Source: a bacterium
GTDB taxonomy: Bacteria; Planctomycetota; JAFGQW01
Direction of reading: 5' to 3'
DNA: 64,000 bases
Assembly: GCA_030426805.1 (NCBI GenBank)
Contig: JAUHXU010000001.1
Location: 832,861 to 896,860 of the forward strand
Shown here: piece by piece, positions 37,977-46,971 of the stretch
Position numbering within the stretch: position 1 is the stretch's first letter
How the letters are laid out: the number at the start of each line of letters is the position of its first letter
The notes under the pieces: generated by a model
What the model saw: the letters and a program-made list of their open reading frames with translations, nothing else
Database searches by the model: none
Told to the model about the DNA's origin: nothing
Position numbers and translations under genes: made by a program

Positions 37977-40169
37977 GTGAACATCCGCAGCTACCGGAAC
38001 CAGCTCGAAGGCGCCCTCGGCCGCTATCGCAAGTCCGAGAAGGCACGGCGCGTCAACAAGCAGCACATCGCGAAGCAACAGAAGCACGAGGCGTTCCCCT
38101 GGCGGGAACTCGACTCGGCCGACCGCGTGATGCGGCGTTTGAGCAGCCTCGGTCGCACCGAGTTGATCGCCGAGGCGGTCGAGAACCCTCAACTCGACGT
38201 GCTCGAACGCATCATCGGCGAGAACGAACTCACGAGCGCCGCATTCATCTATGACGCGCTCACCGTCGCACGCTCCACCGGGCGCGTCGTGATTCGCTCG
38301 TCGTCGGGGTCGCTCCTCGGCTTCGGCACCGGGTTCATGGTGTCGCGTCGTCTGATGCTGACGAACAACCACGTGCTCGAGTCCGCGACGACCGCCGCCA
38401 ACAGCACGATCCAGTTCAACTTCTATCAGGACTTCGACGGGCAACTCTCCACCGTCGTCGAGCACGCGCTGGAGCCGAACGCGTTCTTCCGCACGAGCGC
38501 ACACCTGGACTTCACGCTCGTCGCAGTGGAGCCGATCAACGCGGACGGGCACCACGTCGCCGACCTCGGCTGGAGCCCGTTCATCGCGGAGTCCGGCAAG
38601 ACGATCGTGGGTGAGCCGGTGAACATCATCCAGCACCCCGGCGGCGAGCCGCAACAGATCGCGCTGCGCAAGAACCGCATCGTGGACGTCGTGGACGACT
38701 TCCTCCACTACGAAGCGGACACCCAACAGGGCTCGTCCGGCTCCGGCGTGTTCAACGACCAGTGGGAGCTGTCGGCGCTGCACCACGCGGGCGTTCCCGA
38801 CAAGGACGACCAGGGGCGCATCCTGCTCAAGTCCGGTGCCGCATGGGACGGCAGCGCCGCCACGCGCGATCAGATTCTCTGGGTCGCGAACGAGGGCGTC
38901 CGGATCAGCAGGATCGTCGCCCATCTGCGCGAGCGCGAGGCGCTGATGACGGCGGCCGAACGCACGCTGCTGCAGCAGGCCTTCGCGCCGCGACCGGCGT
39001 TCGAGACGACCGAACACACGGTCCCGGACGTCCCACCGGTCGTGAACGGCGGCGTCCGCGTGGATGCCGACGGACGGGCGACCTGGACGATCCCGCTCGA
39101 CGTCTCGGTGAACCTCGGTGGCCGGATCGCGGCGGCGTCGACGCCCCGGGTGGCAGACGGGGTCACGGACCGACAGCGCCCCGCGTCGACGCCACTGCCC
39201 GGCGCATCCGACGGCGAACTCCAAGCGCGGCTCCGCCGGGTCGAGGATTTCGCCGACCGCGTCTACTTCGACGAGGCCGCCGATGCCGACGCCGCGGAGA
39301 CCTACTACGCCGACATCTCCGACGACGCGACGCCGGCGCAGAAGTTCACCGCGCTCAGCAAGCTCGTCCGCGAGACCCACGAGAACGACTTCAGCTACTC
39401 GACCGCACGCCACGACCACCTCTACCCGTGGGTCGACCTGCACGAGAACGAAAACGGAAGCCGCGAGCTGCGCAGCATCTACTCGGGCAAAAACTTCGAC
39501 CCGGCCGAGTTCATTCGGCTCGACTTCGAGATCGAGCAGCGCCGCGAAGCGCTCCGCCGCGAGCTGCTGCGCGACGAGTCCGTGCGTGACGAGGAGGCGT
39601 TCGCCGCGCGTCTGGAGGAGATCGAGTCGTCGCTCCCGTTCAACTGCGAGCACGTCGTCTGCCAGTCGTGGTTCGCGAAGAAGCGGCCGATGAAGACCGA
39701 CCTCCACCACCTCTTCTCGTGCGAGTCGAACTGCAACAGCTTCCGCAGCAACATCCCCTACTTCCAGTTTGCGCCCGAGGACGAGAAGTTCCGGACCGAT
39801 TGCGGCGAACGCACCGGCGACAAGTTCGAGCCGGTGGCCGGCAAGGGCGCCGTCGCACGCGCGACGCTCTACTTCCTGCTGCGCTACCCGGATCAGATCG
39901 GACACGCCGGCGAACTGACGAGCGACCGCCTGAACGTCCTGCTCGACTGGCACCAGCAGTTCCCGGTCACGACCTACGAGAAGCACCGCAACGCCGCGAT
40001 CTTCGAGATTCAGGGCAACCGCAACCCGCTGATCGACTGGCCGGATTGGACGAGCGACGCCGACTTCAAGCGGGGCTTCGCGAAGCACGTGGAGGCGGCG
40101 TTCCCCGCCGCGATCGTCGAAGGCCAGGCGGCGTTCGCCCCGGCCGGACAACTACCCGCCGGCGCGTAG
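37977..40169 (+). CDS. trypsin-like protease fused to endonuclease I domain
   Basis: A 730-aa protein from GTG 37977 (AAGGGG eight bases upstream). Residues 1-90 are helical. Residues 100-330 are a V8/trypsin-like protease: LTNNHVL (His132), HLDFTLV (Asp178), QGSSGSGVF (Ser254). A linker leads to an endonuclease I (His-Me finger) domain at 470-720: FNCEHVVCQSW (H559), KTDLHHLFSCESNCNSFRSN and NRNPLIDWPDW. No signal peptide is seen, so it is probably cytoplasmic. The protease may cleave and release the nuclease. The membrane gene 24 bp downstream completes a likely two-gene system. Confidence 0.85.
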   Translation: MNIRSYRNQLEGALGRYRKSEKARRVNKQHIAKQQKHEAFPWRELDSADRVMRRLSSLGRTELIAEAVENPQLDVLERIIGENELTSAAFIYDALTVARSTGRVVIRSSSGSLLGFGTGFMVSRRLMLTNNHVLESATTAANSTIQFNFYQDFDGQLSTVVEHALEPNAFFRTSAHLDFTLVAVEPINADGHHVADLGWSPFIAESGKTIVGEPVNIIQHPGGEPQQIALRKNRIVDVVDDFLHYEADTQQGSSGSGVFNDQWELSALHHAGVPDKDDQGRILLKSGAAWDGSAATRDQILWVANEGVRISRIVAHLREREALMTAAERTLLQQAFAPRPAFETTEHTVPDVPPVVNGGVRVDADGRATWTIPLDVSVNLGGRIAAASTPRVADGVTDRQRPASTPLPGASDGELQARLRRVEDFADRVYFDEAADADAAETYYADISDDATPAQKFTALSKLVRETHENDFSYSTARHDHLYPWVDLHENENGSRELRSIYSGKNFDPAEFIRLDFEIEQRREALRRELLRDESVRDEEAFAARLEEIESSLPFNCEHVVCQSWFAKKRPMKTDLHHLFSCESNCNSFRSNIPYFQFAPEDEKFRTDCGERTGDKFEPVAGKGAVARATLYFLLRYPDQIGHAGELTSDRLNVLLDWHQQFPVTTYEKHRNAAIFEIQGNRNPLIDWPDWTSDADFKRGFAKHVEAAFPAAIVEGQAAFAPAGQLPAGA

Positions 40170-40193
40170 CCGCACGCGAGAACGGAGCCCGAG

Positions 40194-41480
40194 ATGACCG
40201 GAACCGATCAATCGACCGGGGAGACGTCGCACGCACTCGGCACCCTGCCGCGGTCCGCGCTCTACGTCGTCCTCGCGGTGCTCGTCGCCTGCCTCGGCGC
40301 GTGCATCGTCTACCTGTTCTTCACCGACTCGAAGACCGATCCGCCTCGCTACTACATCGCGCTCGGGCTCCTGTTCTTCGCACTGTGCACCGCCGGCAAC
40401 CTGATCTTCGCGAACACGAAGGCGTTCTTGGAACTCAAGACCGGCCTCCTCGTGGCGACGATGGCGGGTCCGGCGGTGCTCTGGTTCGTCGCACTCGTCG
40501 TCTTCAGCCAGTTCATCGCGAAGGACGGCTTCTTCCCGACCGAAGAACGCCTGCCGATGAACTTCGAGTCGCTCCCGGTGGAACTCGCCGCCTACGAACG
40601 GGAGCTCGGCTGGTATGCGTTCGACGACTGGAGTCGCCGGAACCCCGGCCTGCAGAAGCTGTTCGTCGACGCGCACGAGAGTGACATCGCCGGGTCGCTC
40701 TGGAAGATCGCGCAACGCTCGATCCCGGAGACGTCCCACGCGCTCAGCCGCGCCGAGGTCAACTCGCTGTGGCTCTACTCCTCCGAGCACGGCGTCGTGA
40801 AACTCCAACGGATCACCGGCCACAAGAGCGTGGAAGGCAGCGACGCGATGGTGCGCATCCCGTTCCGCGCATCGCCGAGCACGGCGATCGAGGGCGACGG
40901 ACCGGCCACGATCTCGGTGATGTTCCAGGGGCGCCGCGACCACGGGGCGCTCGAGTATCTGCGGGCGCACATCCAGGCAGGCGGCTACGTGGCCGTCGAA
41001 GACGAACACGTCGACAGCCTGATCGTGACCTGGTATCGCGACTTCCTGACGACGGACTACCTGTTCGTCGACACGCGCCCCTACGCGTGCGACGACCACA
41101 GCCAGCACCGGATCGGCGTTGTCGCGCTCGATCGCAAGGTCATGGATGCGCGCCTGTGGTCGGGCCGCCTCTCCCGAGTCCCGCAACCCCCGCTGCCACC
41201 GACGTCCTTCGCTCGCATCCGGGCGAACGATCGAAAGGACTCGATCGAGCTCGCGGATTGGCTCGGCCCATGGGCCCCGATGTTCCGTCGCGAGGTGCTG
41301 ACGAACGGCTCGGGCACGGCGGTCAGGGATCAGGTCGACGCGCTCTTCACGAAACTGAAGCCGTTCGGCGATCTGACCGAAGCCGCCGGGAAAGAGACCC
41401 CCCATACGTGGTGGTTCGTGGTCGACGACGCGCGCGGCATCCTGACGATGCTCGTGAGCCTGTCGACCGCGACGCCCTGA
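40194..41480 (+). CDS. three-helix membrane protein, partner of protease-nuclease
   Basis: A 428-aa protein, ATG 40194 with GGAG six bases upstream. Three N-terminal membrane helices (ALYVVLAVLVACLGACIVYL, YYIALGLLFFALCTAGNLIF, VATMAGPAVLWFVALVVF) are followed by about 310 soluble residues with no recognised family (VKLQRITGHKSVEGSDAMVR, PHTWWFVVDDARGILTML). The short spacing to the protease-nuclease gene implies one operon. It might sense a membrane event or anchor the effector; this is inference. Confidence 0.75.
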   Translation: MTGTDQSTGETSHALGTLPRSALYVVLAVLVACLGACIVYLFFTDSKTDPPRYYIALGLLFFALCTAGNLIFANTKAFLELKTGLLVATMAGPAVLWFVALVVFSQFIAKDGFFPTEERLPMNFESLPVELAAYERELGWYAFDDWSRRNPGLQKLFVDAHESDIAGSLWKIAQRSIPETSHALSRAEVNSLWLYSSEHGVVKLQRITGHKSVEGSDAMVRIPFRASPSTAIEGDGPATISVMFQGRRDHGALEYLRAHIQAGGYVAVEDEHVDSLIVTWYRDFLTTDYLFVDTRPYACDDHSQHRIGVVALDRKVMDARLWSGRLSRVPQPPLPPTSFARIRANDRKDSIELADWLGPWAPMFRREVLTNGSGTAVRDQVDALFTKLKPFGDLTEAAGKETPHTWWFVVDDARGILTMLVSLSTATP

Positions 41481-41577
41481 GAGAACGGCGTTTCGGCGGC
41501 CGGCCGAGTCGTGGTATCCTCGGCTCGTGGGTCGCGCGCCGCGCCGCGCATTCGGCGGTCGTATTCCGAGGGTCGAC

Positions 41578-42339
41578 ATGTACCGGAACCCGCTCGCGCT
41601 CGTCGCGCTTCTCGCCGCGCTGATCGCCACGCCCGTGGCCGCGCAGGTCTCGATCATCCTGGACCCGCCGGTCGCGCCGCTCGGCCAGCCTGTCCGAATC
41701 ACGGTCGCCAACGGGCCGGCGTGGCCGATCGACTCGATCGAGATGTGGCCGCACGTTACTGGCCCCAACATCGCGTTCGGACCGCCGCCACCGCCGCCGG
41801 GCTCGTGGCCGATGGCGCCGAACACGAGTCGCGGGTGGACGTGGAACCAGCGGCACTATCTCACGTCACAGCCCGTCGGCCCGGGCGTGTTGACCGTCGG
41901 CTACAGCTATTGGCTCCGCAACGGGCCGCTGCTGAAGCTCAGCACGAAGCTCGTGATCGACGACATCGATCTGCGGGTGCGGGTCGCAGCGCCACGAGGC
42001 AGCACGCTCCCGCTCGCGCTGCGCGCCCCGAAGTCGGCGCAGATGACCTACCAGGTCGCGCTTTCGCTACGCGACGCGCCGGGGATCCGGATCACCGGCG
42101 GCCGGTTGTTGACGCTCGCACCGGACGGGCTGTTTCTCCTGAGCCTCGCGGGCGCGCCCGGGTTCACGGGGTTCAGCGGCACGCTGGACGCCGCCGGCAA
42201 CGGTGCCGCGAGCATCGCGATCCCGCAGACCGCGGCGCTCACCGGGCTTCGCGTGTTCGCCGCGTTCGTCACGATCAGCAACACGTTCCCGGTCGGCGTC
42301 CACCAGTACTCCTACCGCAAGGCGTTCGTGATCCGCTGA
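41578..42339 (+). CDS. exported protein with Planctomycetota-style C-terminal domain
   Basis: A 253-aa protein from ATG 41578. The signal peptide MYRNPLALVALLAALIATPV ends at AAAQ-like VAAQ. A beta-rich N-terminal domain has a proline run (GPPPPPPGSW). The second half holds TGFSGTLDAAGNGAASIAIP followed by LTGLRVFAAF, a domain style also found in the CotH and kelch proteins of this window and common in exported proteins of Planctomycetota. Function unknown. Confidence 0.7.
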   Translation: MYRNPLALVALLAALIATPVAAQVSIILDPPVAPLGQPVRITVANGPAWPIDSIEMWPHVTGPNIAFGPPPPPPGSWPMAPNTSRGWTWNQRHYLTSQPVGPGVLTVGYSYWLRNGPLLKLSTKLVIDDIDLRVRVAAPRGSTLPLALRAPKSAQMTYQVALSLRDAPGIRITGGRLLTLAPDGLFLLSLAGAPGFTGFSGTLDAAGNGAASIAIPQTAALTGLRVFAAFVTISNTFPVGVHQYSYRKAFVIR

Positions 42340-42346
42340 GATCGCG

Positions 42347-42420
42347 ATTTGTCCCTCAACGCTGCCATATTTCGGTTTGAAGCGCTTCAAACGCGAATGT
42401 GTCAGCATTGAGGGACAAAT
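42347..42420. terminator. long hairpin between convergent genes
   Basis: Arms 42347-42364 and 42403-42420 are complementary at 17 of 18 positions and enclose a perfect 16-bp palindrome TTTGAAGCGCTTCAAA (42376-42391). It lies 8 bp after one gene and 36 bp before the end of the convergent one, the place for a bidirectional terminator. It is much larger than usual, so a protein-binding or repeat element is possible. Confidence 0.5.
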
Positions 42421-42456
42421 TCGGCGTTGAGTGCCGAGAGCGACGGGCGCGTCGGA

Positions 42457-44670
42457 TCAGGGTCGGAACCCGGACAGGCCGTACCAGCCGGCGGTGATGC
42501 CGAGCGCCGGTGCGGGCGCGATGATCGTGTGGCTACCGAAACCGCGCGAGCCCGACGTGTTGATCGGCGCATACGACGCGGTGTTCCACACCGGGAAGCC
42601 CGGCGGCAGCCATACCGTCATCACGTCGGACGCGCCGACGGTCAGCATCGGGATCGACTCGAAGAACGTGAATCCGTCGACCGCCGCCAGCGCGATCGGG
42701 GCGCCGCCGACGACGTCGTACTTCTGCCCGTCGTGCGGCGCGAGCCACAGCCGCCCCTGGTCGTCGCCGAGCATCACGAGCGGCTTGCCGGTCTTCGTGA
42801 TCCGGATCGACGTGAACTTCGCCTTGTTCAGGATCGCCTCGGGTTGCCCGGTCTTGCCGTCGAAGACGTAGACGTCGCCGTTGCGCGTCAACGCGTGAAG
42901 TTCGAGCGCGCTGTCCCCGTCGGAGTCGCCGATCACGATGTCCATCACGTCGCTCGACAGGCTGAACGGCGTCTGCCAATCGAGCGTCGTGGTGCCGTAG
43001 TCGAAGCTGAAGACGTGGTTCGTGCTGCCGCCGATCACCTCGAGTCGGTTGTCGCCGTCCAGGTCGACGACGTGCACGCCGCGATACGGCCCGCGATTCC
43101 GCGGCGACGACGGCGTGGTCCACAGGGTCGTGAACGTGGAGCCGTTGAAGTCGAAGATCCGAATCGTGCCGTCATACGGATCCGACGAACCGATGACGAT
43201 CTCGTTCGCCGAGTCCTGATCGACGTTGACGAGCGCGATCGACTCGACACGCGCGCTGCTGCCGACCCGCTGCGACACCGCGAGGCGCGAGAGGGAGATG
43301 CTGTCGAAGACGAGGATCCGCCCGCCCGAGTAGCCCGAGTCGGACTGATGGCTCGCCGCGACGATCTCGGGGATCGCATCGCCGGTCACGTCGCCCATCA
43401 GCGGCCCGTGAAACGGCGAGTCGAGGTGGATGTTCTGCCACTCGATCGTCTGCGTCGCGATGTCCGCGACGAAGAGATGGTCGGAGCCGCTGCTGGAGAA
43501 GCCCGCCCCCCAGATCACCTCGACCTGGTTGTCCCCGTCGACGTCGCCGTAGGCGTTCGCAGTCGTGCCGTGCTCGGGGTTGCGCACGCTCCACTCGACG
43601 GTTCGGGTCGTCGTGTCGTAGCAGATCTGGGAACCCCACTGCGCCTCACCGACGATCAACTCGACGACGTTGTCGTTGTCCACGTCGCCGACGTAGATCG
43701 CGCCGGTGTTGAAGATCGGGATCGACCACTTGGGCAGTTTCGTGTCGACGTCAAACGCCCACACGTCGTTCCACGACTCGGCGGCGAGTAGCTCCGCCTT
43801 GCCGTCGTTGTCGATGTCGGCCGCTTCGAGATCGAAGCCGAAGCCGTTCGCCCACGACCACTCGACCTGCTGCGTGGCGGCGTCGATCACCGTGCCGTCG
43901 GTCGTCGCGACCTCGAGTGCGGGGTCGTTGTCCATCTGCGCGGCGACGACCTCGTTGCCGCCGGCGGCCGTCGTCTTCCACAGTTCGGTGCCGGTGACAT
44001 CGTAGGCGGCCACCGCGCTCGCCGAACACACGAGCACGTCTTCGTCCTGATCCCCGTCGATGTCGACGAGGCACAGCCCGGTCAACTTCGAGATCGACGT
44101 CTGGAACTCGCCGAGCTTCGTCCGCGTGAGCTGCGACCACAGTTCGATCTTGCCCGAGTCGAACGCGACGACGATCTCGGGCCCGGTGCTCGGGAGCATG
44201 TCCGCGGCGCGGATGCGACGCAGGCCGTCACTCGACGCCGTGATCGGGCTGACGAACACCTGCTGGTAAGACTGCGTCGTGGGGTCGTGACGCACGATCA
44301 TCCAGAACGGCCCGCCGGAGAACGAGACGCCACCCCCGAAGAGGATCATCTCGGTGAACGCCCCCGCGCGCGACACGACGATGTTGCCGACGCCCAGACC
44401 GGTGCCAAACGCAAAGTGGTTCCATCGCGCGGTGCCGCCCGCGGCGTTGCCGAGCAGCGCGCGCGGCGTCGATGCCGCCGGTGGCACGCGCTGCGCCTGT
44501 TGCGCAATCGCGTCGCGGCCGTAGGTGATCGGCTCGCCGCTGGCGGTACGCACCGGCGCGCCGTGGATGTTGCACGGGATGTCGCGCGGCACCTGCGCAG
44601 CGGCGATCGGCGTGAGTGTGGCCAGCCCAATCCCGGCGCACACGGCTTTGATCAAGCCTCGGATTCCCAT
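42457..44670 (-). CDS. secreted FG-GAP/VCBS beta-propeller protein
   Basis: A 737-aa protein, ATG 44670 with GAGGAGA upstream. The signal peptide ends AAAQ. The body is a series of FG-GAP-like blades with calcium loops DxDxDxxxD: DIDGDQDEDVLV, DIDNDGKAELLA, DVDNDNVVELIV, DVDGDNQVEVIW, DLDGDNRLEVIG and DSDGDSALELHA. It probably forms one or two propellers outside the cell for binding. The extreme C-terminus (GITAGWYGLSG) is short and gives no sorting signal recognised here. Confidence 0.85.
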   Translation of the reverse strand: MGIRGLIKAVCAGIGLATLTPIAAAQVPRDIPCNIHGAPVRTASGEPITYGRDAIAQQAQRVPPAASTPRALLGNAAGGTARWNHFAFGTGLGVGNIVVSRAGAFTEMILFGGGVSFSGGPFWMIVRHDPTTQSYQQVFVSPITASSDGLRRIRAADMLPSTGPEIVVAFDSGKIELWSQLTRTKLGEFQTSISKLTGLCLVDIDGDQDEDVLVCSASAVAAYDVTGTELWKTTAAGGNEVVAAQMDNDPALEVATTDGTVIDAATQQVEWSWANGFGFDLEAADIDNDGKAELLAAESWNDVWAFDVDTKLPKWSIPIFNTGAIYVGDVDNDNVVELIVGEAQWGSQICYDTTTRTVEWSVRNPEHGTTANAYGDVDGDNQVEVIWGAGFSSSGSDHLFVADIATQTIEWQNIHLDSPFHGPLMGDVTGDAIPEIVAASHQSDSGYSGGRILVFDSISLSRLAVSQRVGSSARVESIALVNVDQDSANEIVIGSSDPYDGTIRIFDFNGSTFTTLWTTPSSPRNRGPYRGVHVVDLDGDNRLEVIGGSTNHVFSFDYGTTTLDWQTPFSLSSDVMDIVIGDSDGDSALELHALTRNGDVYVFDGKTGQPEAILNKAKFTSIRITKTGKPLVMLGDDQGRLWLAPHDGQKYDVVGGAPIALAAVDGFTFFESIPMLTVGASDVMTVWLPPGFPVWNTASYAPINTSGSRGFGSHTIIAPAPALGITAGWYGLSGFRP

Positions 44671-44872
44671 CGACTCGTCTCCTCAGATCGGACGGACCGG
44701 TCAGGAGGCGCGCCGACCAAGCGCGGCACGCCCTCGGGACTCACCCTACCCGACGCGTGCGCGAATCGCGACCGGTGCCGCACGACGATTCCCTCGAATT
44801 CCAGCGGACGCCGGGCCGCGAGAATGCCATGCTGCTGACGGGTGAATGTGGGTCTCGAGAGAGGAGTGGGCC

Positions 44873-45367
44873 ATGAGCGACGTGCCGCCACCGGCGATCA
44901 ACGTGAACTGGGTCGCGTTGAACTTCGTGAGCGACGCCCAACTGCAAGTCGAAGCGGGCTTCATCGCGAACTACGGCGCCTACAAGGGCGAGATCGAGCT
45001 GCTCGCGCACAGTGCGGGCGGCGCGCAGTCTGCGCTGACCGTCGAGATGAGCAACGGCAACGGCAAGGGCTGGACCGCCGAGGTGCCGAACCTGATCGGC
45101 TCGCTGCTGCAGCCGCTGATGGGATGGACCGGCATGCAGCCGGGGCCGCTGCAAGAATACGAGCATCAGATCCCGCCCGTCGTCGCGCCGTATTCCCCGC
45201 AGTCCAGCGCGGCCGCGACGGTATGGACGTTCAAGGTCACCGGCACGATCTACGGCAAGCGCACCGACCCCGACACGCTCGACACGACCCCGGTCGAAGT
45301 CCCGGTGAACCACGAGTTGACGCTGCCGATCGCCACGGTGTCCCAGATGAAGGATTGGAGCGCGTAG
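44873..45367 (+). CDS. unknown protein, tandem paralogue 1
   Basis: A 164-aa protein from ATG 44873 with GAGGAG six bases upstream. It begins SDVPPPAINVNWVALNFVSD and is beta-rich throughout; no signal peptide. The next gene, 1 bp after its stop, starts with the near-identical VPPPAIN and has the same ending pattern (VxGxIYGxxxxxP...VxxxHxLxL/I). The pair is a tandem duplication made from one mRNA. No known family. Confidence 0.65.
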   Translation: MSDVPPPAINVNWVALNFVSDAQLQVEAGFIANYGAYKGEIELLAHSAGGAQSALTVEMSNGNGKGWTAEVPNLIGSLLQPLMGWTGMQPGPLQEYEHQIPPVVAPYSPQSSAAATVWTFKVTGTIYGKRTDPDTLDTTPVEVPVNHELTLPIATVSQMKDWSA

Positions 45368-45368
45368 C

Positions 45369-45866
45369 ATGCTGCACGATGACGTCCCCCCGCCGGCGAT
45401 CAACATCACGTCGGTCACGCTGAACCTGACTGCGACCGAAGCCAATGTGGCGGTCAAACTCCGCAGCGACTTCGGCGCGAACGCCGGCAACGTGAAGCTC
45501 ATGGCGAACGACCCGAACGTGCCGAACCGCAAGTCGTCGCTCCAGTTCACGTTGACGAACAACGGAGGCCCCGACGGCAAGGCGTGGTACGTCGAAGTCG
45601 AAGGCCAGGAGTTGCTGAACCTGTGCCTGAAGCAACTGATGGGCGGCACCGAGAACCCGGGCCCGGGCCAGATCTACGATCACGAGTTCACGATCGCGTT
45701 CGGCGAACCATCCGGCGCGGCCGAGACCCTCACCTGGTGGAACTTCAACGTCACCGGGCGGATCTACGGCGTCCACCTCGGCACCCCGGAGGCGGCGATC
45801 GAAGTCGACATCGCCCACATGCTCGGGATCGGCAACTCGTCGATCCAGAACATGTCGGTCTGGTAG
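45369..45866 (+). CDS. unknown protein, tandem paralogue 2
   Basis: A 165-aa protein, ATG 45369 with GGAG six bases upstream. DDVPPPAINITSVTLNLTAT mirrors the start of the previous gene, and WNFNVTGRIYGVHLGTPEAA mirrors its end; the middle has diverged. Beta-rich and acidic, without signal peptide or cysteines. It may form a hetero-oligomer with paralogue 1; function unknown. Confidence 0.65.
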   Translation: MLHDDVPPPAINITSVTLNLTATEANVAVKLRSDFGANAGNVKLMANDPNVPNRKSSLQFTLTNNGGPDGKAWYVEVEGQELLNLCLKQLMGGTENPGPGQIYDHEFTIAFGEPSGAAETLTWWNFNVTGRIYGVHLGTPEAAIEVDIAHMLGIGNSSIQNMSVW

Positions 45867-45924
45867 CCTCATCGGCGTCGTCCGTGCTACGCTGTCGTGC
45901 CGGAAGACGAGACGAGGAATGACG

Positions 45925-46941
45925 ATGCTCCGTTCGACTCGATGGATCGTCGGCGTGTGGCTCGTGGTCGTGACCGCGAGTGCCGACGCACAAGACATCG
46001 GCGCGCTACTCAAGTCGCGCCAGGCGGCCGACCGCGCCAAGGGTGCGGTCGCGGCCGCGAAGGGCGACGCGAGTGCGTGGACGGCGGAGCTGCTCGAGGT
46101 GCTCAAGTCGCCCACGATGGAAGAGCGCCACCGCTTCGCCGAATACGCGGTGCTCGACGCGCTGGTGCAGTCCAACGCGAAGGTCATCGGCGCGCACGAC
46201 GGCGCAAAGGTCGCCGACCTGCCGCGACCGTGTCTGCACGCGGTCGCGATCCTGCTCACGCGCAACGTCGGGACGCACAAGAATGCGCTGACGAAGCTGA
46301 TCGACCACGAGGGGCTCCACCGCGATCCCGACAACCTGCCGGCGATCGCGGTCGTCTGCGACGTGCTCGGCCGTCTGCGCACGCCCGGGCTCGCGCAGTA
46401 CGTCGTCACGCGGCTGCTCGATCAGCGCGTGCACGTCTGGATCGTCGACGGCTCGAAGAAGGCGCCGTTGTGGCCGGACGACACGTTCAAGCCCGCGCCG
46501 ATCGAGGCGGTGCCGGAGGGGTTCCCGCCGATCGGGTTCATCCGCCTCGTCGCACAGAAGGGCAAGAAGAACCTCGTGCTCAAGGGCAAGCCGAACATCG
46601 GCTGGATCCGCGTCGTCGCGAAGCCCGGCGAGCGCCCCGCGTTCAACGCCAAGCAAGCGCCCGGGTTGACGCCGAACTCGATCGCGGTCGACACGCTCGC
46701 GAAGCTGCTCGACGTCAAGCCGAAGAAGCTCGCGAAGATGCTCGCGCCGCTGCGCGCCGAGGTCCGCGCGCGCAACGACGCGCAACTCGAACGCCAGCTA
46801 CCGAAGATCGAGGAACGCGCGCAGAAGGCGCTCGATCAGTTCTGGGCGCTGATCGACAAGCAACGACTCCTCCGCGCCGACCAGATCGAGAAGGTCCGCG
46901 CGAAGAAGGCGAAGATCGACCTGCACGACCTCCGGCGCTGA
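45925..46941 (+). CDS. exported helical-repeat protein
   Basis: About 338 aa from ATG 45925 (GAGG upstream; ATG 45919 also possible). The signal peptide MLRSTRWIVGVWLVVVTASADAQ... is cut after ADA. The mature part begins with HEAT-like helices (LEVLKSPTMEERHRFAEYAV, AVVCDVLGRLRTPGLAQYVV). A Lys-rich beta segment follows, then a long charged coiled coil (EERAQKALDQFWALIDKQRL). Periplasmic or secreted; function unknown. Confidence 0.7.
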   Translation: MLRSTRWIVGVWLVVVTASADAQDIGALLKSRQAADRAKGAVAAAKGDASAWTAELLEVLKSPTMEERHRFAEYAVLDALVQSNAKVIGAHDGAKVADLPRPCLHAVAILLTRNVGTHKNALTKLIDHEGLHRDPDNLPAIAVVCDVLGRLRTPGLAQYVVTRLLDQRVHVWIVDGSKKAPLWPDDTFKPAPIEAVPEGFPPIGFIRLVAQKGKKNLVLKGKPNIGWIRVVAKPGERPAFNAKQAPGLTPNSIAVDTLAKLLDVKPKKLAKMLAPLRAEVRARNDAQLERQLPKIEERAQKALDQFWALIDKQRLLRADQIEKVRAKKAKIDLHDLRR

Positions 46942-46971
46942 TGCGCGACCGGAGGCCGGCCGAGGCGTCGC

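Noticed and set aside
37725..40151. Minus-strand open frame of 808 codons opposite the protease-nuclease gene
   Set aside because: It is antisense to a gene with complete catalytic motifs; its Arg/Val/Asp-rich translation is a typical mirror of GC-rich coding DNA.
42427..43791. Plus-strand frame opposite the FG-GAP gene
   Set aside because: Antisense shadow; the repeated look comes from the propeller repeats on the other strand.
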